NCBI GenBank assembly: GCA_036583965.1
Contig: JAZBQD010000027.1
Span: forward strand, 4,172,687-4,236,686
DNA: 64,000 nucleotides
Origin: Prunella strophiata
Lineage: Eukaryota > Chordata > Aves > Passeriformes > Prunellidae
Direction of reading: 5' to 3'
Shown: positions 37,617-50,445 of the stretch, piece by piece
Layout of the letters: each line of letters starts with the position of its first letter
Numbering within the stretch: the stretch's first letter is position 1
Position numbers and translations under genes: made by a program
The notes under the pieces: generated by a model
Database searches by the model: none
The model's input: the letters and a program-made list of their open reading frames with translations, nothing else
What the model was told of the DNA's origin: nothing

Positions 37617-39241
37617 TCCTCTCAATCCCACTCACACTTCCATCCTTGCTCACAGTAGTCTGAGATTTGCCTGAGAAAAAGTTTCACTGTGCATATTCTT
37701 CCATAACAGGCTTTCCATGAAGGTTTCTAGAATTAACCTGTTAGGAAAAGAAACCTCCTTTTGCTACCATGGAACTGGAAATAGCCTGAGAGAAAGATCC
37801 TTGAAGTGGTTACTCTTCAGTGAACTTGGACTGAGGATAATTTTCAGGCATTGATTGCTTAGCAGAGAGGGTTTATGGCAGCTTGAAGGGTGGCTTTAGT
37901 CTTTGCACATTGTCTAGGAAACCAAAGGGAGGCTTGGAGGTGTTTAATAATGCTGGGCTCTGTCAGTGGCTCTGTATTTGTGTGGCTATGGAGTTCCAGT
38001 GCACCCACAAATGGTTTGGACTCAATATAAAAAGGAGAATTAATGACTGTAAAGGTCTGGTGAGGGTTGAGAACTGTCTGTGCCCAGTGCTCCTGTTACT
38101 CACACAATGCTGAGGTCCTTTTGCCATCAGGTGTGTTGACACTGAATAGAAAAACACTTTTCCTGCTTCCCTTTGCACTTGGAGAAATCAAATACAGAAC
38201 AAGGAGATCACAGTTGCAGAAGAAGGGAAGATTTGGAGCAAATAACAAGGATATCAAAGTAAATTGCATGTATGGGGAATCTCACCTGCTTTGTGAAACA
38301 AGGTCAGAAGACTTTGAGCTCTCTTAAAGCCACAATTCAAAAGCCATGACTTGTGCTGTTGGTGTTTTCCCACTCAGTGTGGGTAGTATTTATGGAACTG
38401 TTTTCTGATTTAGTTCCCCTTTTTGCAGTAAATAAAACTCAGAGGAAAATCCCATGTGGGGATGGGCACAGAAATAGCCTTTTTGTATAGAGAGCTTGAT
38501 CCAAGAAAGGAGTTTTCTAGCAAACCTTTAGTGTGCAAGGAGGAAAACATAGTGAACAGTAAACAAATAAACACATGGGGGATTAACATTCAGATACCCC
38601 TGTGAAAATAACACACTGTGATAATATTTTGATAAGCAAAGAACACTCCAGTTGATGGTAATAAAGTGTGTGTCAACAGCTGCTTCCCTTGCAGGATATA
38701 GGCAGGTATTTTTCCATTAATTTATTTCACTAAAAATGAAAATATCCTTCTTTTTCTCTGGAATGGAAAGAGCAGATGAGTAGGTATATTTAATAAGTAT
38801 TTTTGAGAAACTGCTATACAAGAAACTGGTAATGCTAATGTACTTTTTGAGGTTTCCATTGCTGGATGTATTTTGGACATACTGAAACACAAAATTAGTA
38901 GACATTCTGTACACATCTGTAAATTCTGTCTATGGAGGTGGATGTGTGTCTTTTTTATGTCACATCTCAAAGTACTGAGCAAAGTTTGAAAACTAAATAA
39001 AGATGAGGAATTCACAAAAATCACATGTGCGCTCTGCCCATTGTGAACTGATGCATTTTGGAATTTTATCTTAGAGCCACTTTTTAAAAATGAAAATGAA
39101 CCTGCATGCATCAGTGATGGGCAATGAATGCAAAAATAATAAAGCAATCAGCCACCACTGAAATGCTGCCACCTCTCAGGAAATGACAGCAATTTGCCTG
39201 GGCTGCAGCACATCACAGGATCATCCCTCATTTTAATATTT

Positions 39242-39295
39242 GATTTCCAAGATTCATGTTTCTGATATTTATGACAGATGTAAATCTTGGAAATC
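39242..39295. repeat. Hairpin-forming inverted repeat, pre-miRNA-like
   Basis: GATTTCCAAGATT (39242-39254) and AATCTTGGAAATC (39283-39295) are perfect 13-base inverted repeats. The 28-base interior also pairs in part, with CAT and CTG on the left matching CAG and ATG on the right, leaving an apical loop of about 10 bases. A 54-base hairpin of this shape is at the low end of the pre-miRNA size range. I do not recognise a known miRNA seed. Confidence 0.88.
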
Positions 39296-42200
39296 CAGAG
39301 ATGTAAAATTATGGACTCAACACCCAGAGTCAGGCTTTTGTGCTTCTTAGCTACTAAATAACATCAGTTAAAGGAGCAAGGTTTGTTCTGTCTGAGCAGA
39401 GTCTTCCCACATGTGAAGGTCCTTAGGTGGTGTCTCTGATGATCTGATAAAAAGTTCTGTGATTTGTCCTGTAAATCAGTGAAGGGCAGATAAACTACAC
39501 TGATTTTACAAAAGAAAATGTTGTTTTTCTGTATTAAAAGATACCAGCCAAATCCTGCCTGTAAAGCCTTTTCTCCTCAGCAGAGGCTCCCCTCTCAGGT
39601 GTTTGTGAGCTTCAAGCATTTAAAGCAGCTCTACCTGTTCTTATAAAGTGCTCAGAACTAATGGCTCTGAAAGAAACAAGGTTTTCATTGACTTTCCAAT
39701 CTCCAACGTGAGTTAAAAGCTGAATTTTACCTCACTGTCACTCAGCTTCACTTCTGTGAAGGATCCTGAGCTGGATGTGGGGTGACAGTTCCAGGAGCAT
39801 GCTGCTGCTCTGGGTGGTGCCACGTTGGGTTCTGTCACTGAACAGGCACAGGGGGAGACTGCAGTTTTCTTCCTCAAGTATGAGAGTATAAGCTGTAATT
39901 AATGTAGTTTTATTGCAAAGCCACTTTTAGGTGAGCCATTAAACACTGCTGGTGGAAAGGCTCAGCCTAGTTAAGTGTTGTTGTAGCAGTGCTGCCTCCA
40001 AAGTTGAGAGCGTTTTTCTAGAAGCTGAAGTCACTTGTAACTAATAAAAAAAAGAAGAACTTTTGCTTCTCAAAAATTATATTAAACTACTGAGAATTAA
40101 GAAAGATGTGCCCCTTTTTTAGCAAACTCACCTGGGGGACATTCATCTGGATTTCACTTTGTTACAGCTGAATGCTTAACCTATAATTTTCTGTGCTATA
40201 TTGATTTGGTTGGGTTTTTATTTTTTCCATAAAGTACAGGAAAAGCAGTGGAGCAGTTTGTGTTTTGGGGGAGGCATTAAAAGGTTTCAGTTGGGCTGAG
40301 CTGGTTGCTGCTGGAGCTCAGAGTGCAGGGATGGATTAAGATGAGACAAAGCTGTGTGAAGTTGGCTGTCAGCTACGCTCAGACTTCTGACGGGGGATGT
40401 AAATTATGCTCTGCTGCAGCTCTCCTAGTTAGCTGATCTATGGAGTGAAATTGAACTTGACTACCTGGGCTGTTCATCTTTCTTCTTGATGGAGAAAGAG
40501 GTGCCAGTGGCACTGAGCAGTGAGTGCCAGTGCAGAGGGAAAAGGTTCAGGCTGAGGGAGATCAGGATGTCACTGACAGCCTGTGGGACGTGGGGAGTGA
40601 TGGAAGCTCCCTCCCCTCTGCTGCTCTGCAAGGGGAATGTTGTAATTTTAAAAAAAGTATAACAGAATGGCTAATTAAATTAAAACGCTTTTGATTAAGA
40701 AAAATAAAACAATGCCCATATCATGGTGTAAGCCCAGCTGGTAACTAAGCAAAAAAAAGAAATGATCCCAGTTGAAACCACGACAGCACATAAAGCCAAG
40801 CAGAGTTGTAGCTTTCTCACAAATGTAATGACAATTAATAAATTAAAATATACATGTGTAGTAATTGGAAAAGAAAGTGAGTATGAAGGTATTACTGAAT
40901 ATTATTTGTACCTTAAATTTGCCTTCATCTTTATTTTTCAGTGCTTTTGCTTTTGTCTATGTTGTGAGAATGAGGATATAATTCTGTAGACTTTCAGATT
41001 TTACTTTTGCTTTCCAGTATGCTGTAAAAGTTATCCTTGAAATATATATTCCCAAAGCAGATCTTGAAAATTTGGTTGTTCAAATTATGAGCTGACATGG
41101 ATTTCAGCAAAAAGAGGATATGAGCAATTTTGTGTGAACTGAGTCTTTTAATCTCTTATGTGTATTATTTAACAACTAATGATGAACATCTAATGGTGTT
41201 GCAACTTCTCTCACAGTGGAAACCTTCACTTGAATCTTTCCCTACTTTCTGGCTTCCCCTCTTCATAGAAATGATGAGAATGATAAATTAGAAAATTGCA
41301 TTATAAAAGTAGAAAATTAATCTGACATGATTTTATAGAATTACAGGCTTGAAAGTCCTTGGGCAGTCACAGAGGTAAGGTGTGGACTGTGCCACAGGTT
41401 CACCAAGATGCTCTTACAACAGCTTCAGTGGAGCAGCATATTAGCAATGGGTAGGTGCTCCTGTGGTCCAAATAAAGGACTCTTTAATCTCTGACCTGTA
41501 AATTTGGCTGATTTCTTCTTATCTTTTCCCACCATACAGAGAAAAATTAATTGCCTGTCCCTTAATGCCGACAGGATCATAGCACATCTGGAGAATGGAA
41601 TAAATAAAAAAGTTGCAGAAGTTCTATAATGCCATCGTGCTGCAAGGGATTAGAGTCAAAAAGATAGCAGATAAAAAATACACAAGAGAAGTTGGATAAA
41701 ATTAGGGGTGGTTAGTGCAGAGAGTTGGAAAGATAAAACAGATGCTTCCTGCCAATAGATGAAACAAGAAGTGAAACCTGAAGAGCACTAAATTTATGTT
41801 ACAACAAAGAGAGATACCTGCCTCATGGAACTGCCTGCTGCAAGCTAGAAGTGCTGAGAAATTCCTTATTAATAATGGACACTTACTCTGAATACCTGGA
41901 TAGCCTTATTATTCTGGTTTGGGTTTCTTCAAGGTACAAAATCCTGTGCAGTCCCATCCAGAGGAGCCTTCCTGAGTGGGAATTTTGCACATCTACTGAC
42001 TGGATTGAAAGGCAAAAGGCGTGCCAGCCAGTGAGGCAGGGAGTCAGAGATGGGGCAGCTGTCAGTGTTCACATGAATTTGAATGTGAAATATTAAAAGG
42101 TGCCCTCTCCCTTCCCACATTTTGCATAAGCTGACTGTGCTGGAGCTGGGAGGAGCACAGGATAAAAGTTCAGGCAGGGAAGCAGCAGCCTGTGATTAAG

Positions 42201-43385
42201 TGGGATCCTTGGGCTGTGGGTGGGAAGCTCATCCTTGTCTGTGCACTCCTGAGCCTCAGTGTGAGCAGAGGAGCAGCCAGCAGCAGCACAGGGATTGTGT
42301 TTTCCAAGTGCTGCTTCCCTCTTACAACTTGTTTTAAACCAAAAGATGCCACTTCCAGGATAGGAGCTTCTGCAGTTGTTAGGGAAGTCATTATTCCACC
42401 TGTTTGAAAATCCAGGGAAGTTCACCTCAGCACTCCCACACCTTCCAGTGAGCACGTGTGACTTTTTTTTTTGAGATATCTCATTAGCAGACTCTTCTCC
42501 TGTGCCATCATTTTCATTAGGCAGCATTGTTGGAGGGAGCTCTCAGAGGCTGAGCTCTGATTTCAGCACGCCTGGGAGAGCAGTGGAGGGAGCCTGGCAC
42601 CAGGACCAGAGCCACGGAATGGCTTTCAGGAGTTTTCCTCGTTATTCTGCAGCCCCACAGCTTTGATCTTAATCCAGAATCATTAGGAACAAGCTGGCCT
42701 GAAAATCCTGTTTGTCAACAGGGGTAAATGGGCCCTGTGAGGTTCCTGCTGTTCCTCGTGGGGCAGCTGGACACGTACAGCTTCAGTGTTCACAAGAAAG
42801 CTTTGAAACATAAGAAACAGTAAAATTGTCCTTTTATAGTGTTCAATATTCAATTTTGCTGTATTATTCAAAATATGAGCTTGTAGAGGATAATGCCCTG
42901 TCTGGCCTTGCTGAGAGCAGGTGCTGTGGTATAAATGAGCTCATGTTCCTGCAGCCTTTCTTTCTGTGGAATTTTGGAATGACAGCACTAACATAACAGT
43001 GTTAGAGTCTGCTTTGTTCTTCTGATGAGGTGGTGCATTTATTTAACTCAGCTTCAAGGTAAAAAAGCTTAATCCCTACAAGCTGTTTTAGCAAAAAGCC
43101 CCAAATTGGGTAATTCTCAGTGTGACAGGCCAGCCTGCTGAGGTTGCTGCCACCCTGGAATTTCTCTGAGCCATAATTAGGAAAAACTGGGTTAATGCTG
43201 TTTTGTAGACTGAGCTTGAACAGTGCATCTAGTGCTGAGTTTGGGGCTGTCATAGTTACCCAGCCCCTCTAGTAAGCTTGGAAATCATCACTTGAAGTGA
43301 TTGACACTTGAATGCACAGAGGGATCAGGATCTGCTGCACTTATTAAATGAAGCTGATTTGTCTTCCTGCATAAGCAACTGGAAA
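39296..43385. other. Noncoding block, nothing specific seen
   Basis: No gene or clear repeat was seen. GC rises over 42120-42780. Overlapping frames there on both strands (up to 144 codons at 42093-42527, minus strand) show no domain. A possible decayed CR1 end near 41335-41380 was considered and not accepted. Confidence 0.65.
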
Positions 43386-43399
43386 CTTTCTGTTTCTCG

Positions 43400-43440
43400 A
43401 GATCATTGGATTGGGAAGAACTTTGAGTCTAGCCCCTCAC
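43400..43440 (-). mobile_element. Possible decayed CR1 3' end
   Basis: The + strand words GAGATCATTGGATTGGGAAG, AACTTTGAG and TCTAGCCCCTCAC follow the spacing of the CR1 minus-strand 3' end, where a 'gaatcat..ggttggaaaagaccttt..gag..tccaacc' pattern is usual. The match is short and weak, so chance similarity is possible. Confidence 0.3.
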
Positions 43441-43449
43441 ACTGATGAT

Positions 43450-46400
43450 TATGCATAATATATGTAGTGTTTATCACAGTCTGTTTCTCCAGGTTGCTGC
43501 AGGTGTACAGAGCTCTTAGTGCTGCCTGTGTGTAACTGCAGTGGAAGGTGAGAAGTTAACATCTTAAAAGATCTCTGTTTCCCTTCCACACCTGCCTCTA
43601 ATTTGCATGGAAATTGAGAAAAGTGAGTCTAAATGAAAATAAATGTTCTGTTTCTAATTTTTGTCTCTTCCTGGAAGAGGCAGGCAGGAGGGGGCTGGCA
43701 TCTTTGTCATACAGATTGAAGAAAACCCAGCTTTGTGTTATCTGAAATGTCCAGGGACATTGGTCTGGTTGCCTTTGAAATGAGCAAATAGAAGGTGCTG
43801 TATTTAGAGCCATTGTTGTTGTGATGTTGTTAATGGGGGTTTTGGATTGGTTTGGTGGGACACATGGTTAAATGTTCCAATCTCAGAGGATTTTGTCCTA
43901 CCAAAAAGTTTTGGAGTTTGAACTAGTGAGATCCAGGAGGAGCTGTTCACATCCCCAGCTGTTTTATTGGAACAGATCTATAATGGAAGGCAGGTGATTT
44001 TGGGGTACTCGTGGGTGAGAAGGTGGCTGTTTTTTGGGAGGGGAAACCTGTGGAGAGGAAATCCCTGTGCTGCCCAGGCTGCAGCAGGAGCTGCCCTCCT
44101 TCTCTGGATGTGCTGTGCAGGGAAAGCTGCTGGCAGAGAGGCAGCAAGAGAGGGAAGTTGAAGAAGGCTTAAATTAAACTCAATCAGGTAGAGCAGCCCT
44201 GAGCTGAAGGGCCAGATCCTGTGCCTGGTACATTGCACTGAGCTCCTATTTCTGTCTGTAGCTTTGGAGAAAACAATGTTGGCATCAGAGATGTGAGCAG
44301 GAAGCCGCCTTTTCATCCCTCCTGCCTGTAATTTCTGACAGTTTTTTTCTCCTCTCTCTTTTATATCCGCTGTTGTTTGGTTTTTTTTCCCCTCTTTGAA
44401 GAGTTTTCCATTGAATTTAAAATCTCAAGATTTAAACTGTATGTAGACATAATTATGTCTCTTCCTATTTACATAGTCTTGCTACTTGTTATCTGTGCAA
44501 TATTAGCAATGACACTTTTTCCTGGGCAGGGTTGTAAGTGACATATTTTCATATGAAAAAAGGGGGGAAAAGGAGTAGTGTTTTTAATAGAAAACTTGAC
44601 TTATTTCAATAAAAGTAGGCAGGTGGTGTGTTTAATATGTTAACCCCCATTCTATGGATTTGTTTTACAGCCTTTCTGTCTTGAGATGGTAAAAGACTGG
44701 GAGGGAATTAAGGAGACCAAAGGAAGTCCCTTGACATTTTTATGTGCTCAAGTAACAGGCAGGCAATCTTGCTTTATACAATGCTGTCTTCCTGGGTAGA
44801 ACAATTAGTGTTAATGTGGTAATGATAATTGTTTCTGTAAATTATTCTTAATTAACTATTTATGTAATAAGACACTTAAGGATTGGTATTTAACAATTTT
44901 GAGGTTTTTTTTCCCCTGCTAATTGGCTTCCCTATATATTTCTTTCCTGAACTAGTGACTGTTTTCTGTTCATTATTAACTGTGTGACATTCAGGCTTAA
45001 AATTTGGTATAGATGATCCTTAATTAACACAAAATGGTGCATAAATGATCAAGAAACAGGTGGGTTCCTTCCTTTAGCTGTGTTCTAATTGCAGAGTGCT
45101 GTGTTTTCAGGGAAGTTACCAAGCTCTGAGACAGATCCCAGCTTGTGGGGCCACTGTTCCTACCCAGAATCATCACCCCAGACTTTCAGCAGGTGCCTCC
45201 CAGATGTTAAACTTTATTATGTGGCAGATGTGGAAGTGCCTCTTTGGGAATCATCTGCATCCAACTGAGGAGATAAGAGAGGAAAGGGGAAAAGTGAGAC
45301 AAGAGCTTCAGGGCAGTCAGTTTGTGGTGGTATTTAAGCAAGCAGAGAGTAAAAATGGATGATCTCCTGCCTCATTTGATGCTACCTGGTATGTTTTAGG
45401 GGTTTTGGAAAAAGGTAAAGGAGAGGGAATAGCCTGGTATGCCATGTGCTCTTTAATTAGTTCCTGTTGTTCTGGTTTGGGCTTTCTTCATCTTGAAAAT
45501 GTCACCTGCTGCCCTGCTCTTTCCTCGTGGTTTTTTTCACTTGCCTCTGTGTGAAGCATATACCAATATTTTATGTACATAATTGGTCTGAGTTTCTGTA
45601 TACTGCCTGAATATAAAGTGCACATTCTCCTCTTTGCTGTGGTTTATGTTTATTGCACTCACTGCATTGCTTTATGTGCACAGTGTGCTTATGGAATGTG
45701 TGGTGCAGGCAGAGAGATGTTATATTCCATTCTTAGCATCATTAGTGCTGTTTTCTTCACCAATTTTCATCAAGCTATGGTTTAATTTAATTCACTTCAT
45801 TATTTTGCAAAGTAGCTCATATCTGTTGGATTTCCCTTCTGTTGCTTTAAAAACCAGCAATGTCTCAAAACAGTGAGAACTTAAATATTTTTAGCTTTAT
45901 TTTTATTTTTTTTAACATATTCTGAGCATCCTAGGATTTCTGCAATACAGCCAATCAGTTAAAGCCAAATACTGATAGCTTTACAAGTTAATTAGCACCT
46001 CAGTTCATCAGCACTCACACTCAAATTAATACTGGAGTAAGCATCTCAGAATCTCATCTCCCATTTGCATTTAGTGAAGGTGATTTTGCAATATGTTAAT
46101 TTTTATTGTGTGCAGAGCCTGTTTAATTTTCAGTGCTATTATTTTTTAACCTATTTAAACTTGAGGCCTCAAACCTTACAGGAATTGGTTTGTTTGAGCT
46201 TGTGTGAAGAATATGGAAAATTCAGTCCTTTGCTAGGATTTATTCTGATTAAACAGCACTGACTCATTTTGCTACTCAATCACTTGGAAAGTAGGTGGTT
46301 TTTTTACTATTTTGGCTTCTTTCAAAGTGTTTGCAGCTTAGGGCTCTTGATATAAATAAAATGAACTATTAGACTAAAATAGGAAAAATAACTTTAACCT

Positions 46401-49400
46401 AATCAAGCCCTAGTTGTCTGAATTAGTAACACCTACAATAATTAAGATACTCTGCGGAAGTAATAAGCTAATTATGTTCAATAATAAGGAATAATCATCA
46501 TATTCAATCCATTGCATCTTTACATTTTTCACTGCCTAGGCTTTTCTTTCAAAGACTGAAAGAAATGGTGGGAAGAAATGTTTACACTGGTGGTGAGCTG
46601 TGATGTATCTGAGGACAAATAATTGGAACTTCAGAGGCTTGATATTTTGGGAAGAGTACAGATAATTACTATTTACTGTTGTCTCCTCAGCTGCAGCATA
46701 CCAAGAGAAAGGAGCTAATTCCAATTACTCTTTCTTTAGAGGTGGTTACTGGGGGAACATTTCATCAAGGGCAGTTTGCTGCTGCAGAAGACTTTATCCA
46801 AGTGCTCTGGGAAGCCAGAAGCTTTTTGGTGGTCCTGCTGCTGCAGGGTCAGAGGAGGAGAATCCTTTGAGTCACATTTCTAATTTTACATCCTTGAAGT
46901 GGTGCTGAGGGCTGAACTGCTGCAAATGCATCAGCACTGCTCTGCTGGCTAAAAATCCCCACTCTAGGAGTTAATCCCAAATACCAGCATGAGGATTTGG
47001 AGTGTATTAAAAGAGGAAGTCAGGGCTGTGTCTCTCAGAGCACTGCTGGTGTGGGTTTTGGTTTTTAGGAGTATTCTTCAGGCGTTTTAGCCAGTGTACT
47101 GCACCATTGTGACTTCCTTTGGTCTTGGTTCTTCCTTCTTCCTTTGGTTCTTGAGGCAGAAGTAGATGAGATCTGAATTTATGGGAAGCATGGGAGGTGG
47201 GAGAGATTGATTGGCTGCCTGCTGGAGTAGAGACTTTTATCAAAATTTATTGAACAGAATACAGGTAAATGTTTCTTTCTTTTAATCAAGGTTGATTAAA
47301 TTACAATCAGAAGGATGCCTCTGCTCCCTTAGGCACATCACAACCTTGTTATCATCTCAAATTCATCCAGCCTTTCAAGAGAGGGTTTTATTAGCTGTTC
47401 CTAATCCCCAGGTAATTACTGTAGACCCAGAGATATTTGTGGAGAGCATTTTGAGTGAGGGAAAGGGGTTCACAAGACATCACAGGGCCTGAATAAATTC
47501 TGGGACAGGAGTTCCTGCTCTGATTTCCACTCCCTGGCTCCAGGCACAGCCCCCTGAGCCCTCTTGGGCTGTGTCCCTTTCCTGGGCACAGAGCAAGTGT
47601 TCCTCCTTTTCTTCCAGCACCAGCACTGCAGGAAAAGGGATTATTTGGATGATTGGCGCCTGCTGCCCTTTTGTGAAAACAGCTTCATGATTGCACGAGG
47701 TGGGAAACGCAGCAGGATCGTTAATTCCTGAAGGTTTCCACTTTCTTCCATTGCAGCTGCCTCCAGAAAAAGGTTCCTGTTTCTGAGCTTTCTGTATTTC
47801 AGAAATCAGCAGATTTTGTGGGGAACTTTTATGGCAGTGACAGTAAAACAAAAGCAGGCAATCAAACCTAGACTGTTTTATATACTTTGATGTTATTCAC
47901 TTGCTAATGCACTGCTTCCTAAAAACCAGACTATGTGCTCACACCTATTCCAGTTTTAAAGGAAAATGCCTTTGCTACTGCAAACAGAAAAATTAATCAT
48001 AACTGGCTTGTTCTATAAAACACACTCTCAGCGATGGGAAAGGTCTGATTTTTTTTATTTAATTTTTTCCCCCTCAAATAAGGAAACTTAAATTACTTAA
48101 GGGACTACTTAGCTTCCACTGGTGCAATTAGATTAACATAGGAGGAATTTTGATTTATTTCCAGAAATGAATATATGTTTCTAGGTCAGTAACTCTATTT
48201 AGAACAAAAGATCTTAAGTTTTTTTTCCAAAATAAATCCAAATGTAGTGTTGGCTAGGCTGCTCTCCATTTGAATTTCAGTTTAATCTTCATCTTATTTT
48301 ATTCCCCTTTTCTTGAGAAGTGCAAAAGTGTTAAAGTTCAGAAGAAATACATTAATTGGGAAAGAGGGGAAGTGATAATAAAAGATGAAGTTAGTCACCC
48401 TGAACCAGTACCATAAGCCAGCTAGAGGGGCAGGGATGTCCACTGAGAGTAAAATAAGATCCAGAGCAGTAGAACTGAAAGTTAACACTGAAGCCATTGA
48501 AGGTAGGATGATATTGAGAAATTGGGCAACAAAAGCAGATACAATTCAATGTTGATAACATAAAACATTCCATATAAAGGAAAAAGAGTAATACATGACT
48601 CCCTTTCAGTGCACCAAAACCAGATTTCTGGATTTGACCCCTTGTATGCAGTCTGGAGGAATAGATCATATTTATCAATGTTTTCAATTGAAACAAAATG
48701 AAATGTGCATCATGTTGCAGTCTGTGTGTGTCTGGTTTGGTAACATTTATCTGTTGACAAACTTGATAACAGAATTGTTAAAACTCGACCTTTGGAGAAA
48801 TGAAAAATCAAAGAATTGAGCCTCTCTTCAAATATTCAGGATGCCATGAGAGACTGAAAATTAACTAATGTTACTTATGGAAAAGTAGCCTCTAGCAAAC
48901 CCTTAAATGTAAGTTTTGAGGAAGTTATATGTATCCATGCTGGTTAAAAATAATCTTATCCATTAGATATTCAGTATAATACACCTTCTTCTTGATAGCA
49001 CAGCTGCCCAGGGGGATGTATGGTAGGTATTGGTTAAAAACCAACCTTAACCCCTAAAAATGCCCCAACTCTTCCTCCTCCCCCAGGAATCCCTTGCTCA
49101 GTCCTTGAACACCAGATCAGGATCCAGTCTGGGCTCACCTGTGGAACCTGCTGCCTGTCACAGCCACTTCTGACTGCAGTTGCCAAGATTTATGACTTAG
49201 ATAATAACCCAACAGTATCTGAATTTACTGCCTGATAGTTAATTATTCTGTGTGCCATGTGCTGTAGTTCACATGTAAACAGTGGTTGGAAAGCAAAATA
49301 ATCCCCCGCAGCAGAATTGGGGATATCCTGAGGGCTCTTCTGTTTCCATCCCAGGAGTGGGATGCTCTGCTCTTGTGTTTCAGCTTCTTGGAGGGTTTTA

Positions 49401-49929
49401 AAACATGACCTGCTGTATCTAAACTTGGTTTATCTCCACTGCCAGTAATGCACTGGAGTCTCAGTACTAACCTGGAATACAGTTTAGGTTCTTTTTGTGT
49501 TCATGGTTGATTTTGTGAACCTTTTTCCTTGCTGGTGATGTCAGCAGAATGTCTCTGCTCAGTTATGGTTATTTAATCAAGGTCTGTGTGTTATTACACA
49601 AGTCCCTTCATTCAGCTTTGTCCTGAAAAACTGACTAATTTTTTTTTTTAATTTGCAATGGAATTGAGTGAACTTCTGATACATAAAATCCAGTTGTGCA
49701 TACTGCACCTCTGTCTGGTGTCATGCAAATGTGAAACAGGAGGTACATGTCCAGCAGGCCTTGCTACTGGAAGCCAAAGAGATTTTCTACATCAGTAACA
49801 AAGGAATACAAAATTCAGAATCCTTTCCACAAACTCTGATGCATCTTTTTTAGTGGATCCTGCAGATGTTAGCTTTCAAACATCTGTTTCTCCTGGTGTT
49901 TCTTTCCTCAGCATCTTGAATCACAGTTG
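43450..49929. other. Noncoding block, nothing specific seen
   Basis: No gene was seen. The block includes a perfect 16-base palindrome, AGACATAATTATGTCT, at 44445-44460, a pyrimidine-rich stretch at 44335-44400, an AT-rich complex stretch at 46370-46510 with the look of a conserved element, and a GC-richer patch at 47500-47670. Confidence 0.65.
44445..44460. repeat. Perfect 16 bp palindrome
   Basis: AGACATAATTATGTCT is identical to its reverse complement. A paired homeodomain-type TAATTA core lies at its centre. It may be a binding site or chance. Confidence 0.8.
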
Positions 49930-49951
49930 AGCTGGTGCTGCAGCACCAGCT
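49930..49951. repeat. Perfect 22 bp palindrome
   Basis: The 22 bases from AGCTGGTGCTG to CAGCACCAGCT are identical to their reverse complement with no spacer. GC content is high for this region. Such a long perfect palindrome is uncommon by chance in 64 kb. Confidence 0.95.
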
Positions 49952-50337
49952 TGGGACCACCAGACTTGCTGGTTTAGCAATTACATCTGGTTTTATTCCA
50001 AATTATGGTTTTGTCCAGCTGTCTTTTAAAACCATTCCTATGAGTTGCTAGGATACATTTCTAAAAGTGGAAACCATGTTTACACCACTTCAGTGTGAAA
50101 AATCTTTGTGTATCACTTACTTCTTTGCCAAGGCTTCATTACAAGGCACTGCTGAAGTTTACCAAGCTCTCCAAATTGTCATACAATCCTGTTTCTTTGT
50201 TTGTGCTAATCAGAGAAATACATGGCTGATTGGATGAATCCTGTTTTGTCTGCTATTATTAACTCCTTTGCTGAGCAGTGGCATTATTCAGACGGATGTT
50301 TAATCAGCTCAGTCCTGACCAAGGCCAGTCCTGCACG

Positions 50338-50445
50338 TGTGGGTTCCTTTTTGTGCATCCTCCAGCCCTCAGAGCATCTCTGTGACCTCCTCTGGACTGG
50401 CTCCAAGTCCTTCTTATGTTCAGGGCCCCAGAGCTGGGAATCAAA
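50338..50445 (-). mobile_element. CR1 LINE fragment (internal, upstream of 3' end)
   Basis: The + strand words CATCCTCCAGCCCTCAGAGC, GACCTCCTCTGGACTGGCTC, CTTCTTATGTTCAGGG and CCCCAGAGCTGGGA appear in the order of the CR1 ORF2 C-terminal region read in reverse complement. The element is on the minus strand. Neither the 3' tail nor a longer ORF2 portion is present, so it is a decayed internal piece. No intact reading frame remains. Confidence 0.88.

Larger units (their letters stand above)
33328..39241. other. Noncoding block with a CpG-retaining patch and T47
   Basis: No gene was recognised. Features are a 10 bp tandem doublet at 34413-34432 (ACAGATATAT twice), a CpG-retaining stretch at 35790-36330 that includes the T47 run, and a 15 bp tandem doublet at 37587-37616 (CAGTTATTTCTTCTT). 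The minus-strand frames with long lysine runs near 36069-36365 are artefacts of the homopolymer. Confidence 0.65.

Noticed and set aside
41335..41380. Decayed CR1 3' end (TATAGAATTACAGGCTTGAA)
   Set aside because: Only a short loose likeness, with no continuing CR1 words downstream.
42093..42527. 144-codon minus-strand open frame in a GC-richer patch
   Set aside because: Overlaps other long frames on both strands, which reflects fewer stop codons in GC-richer DNA and not selection.
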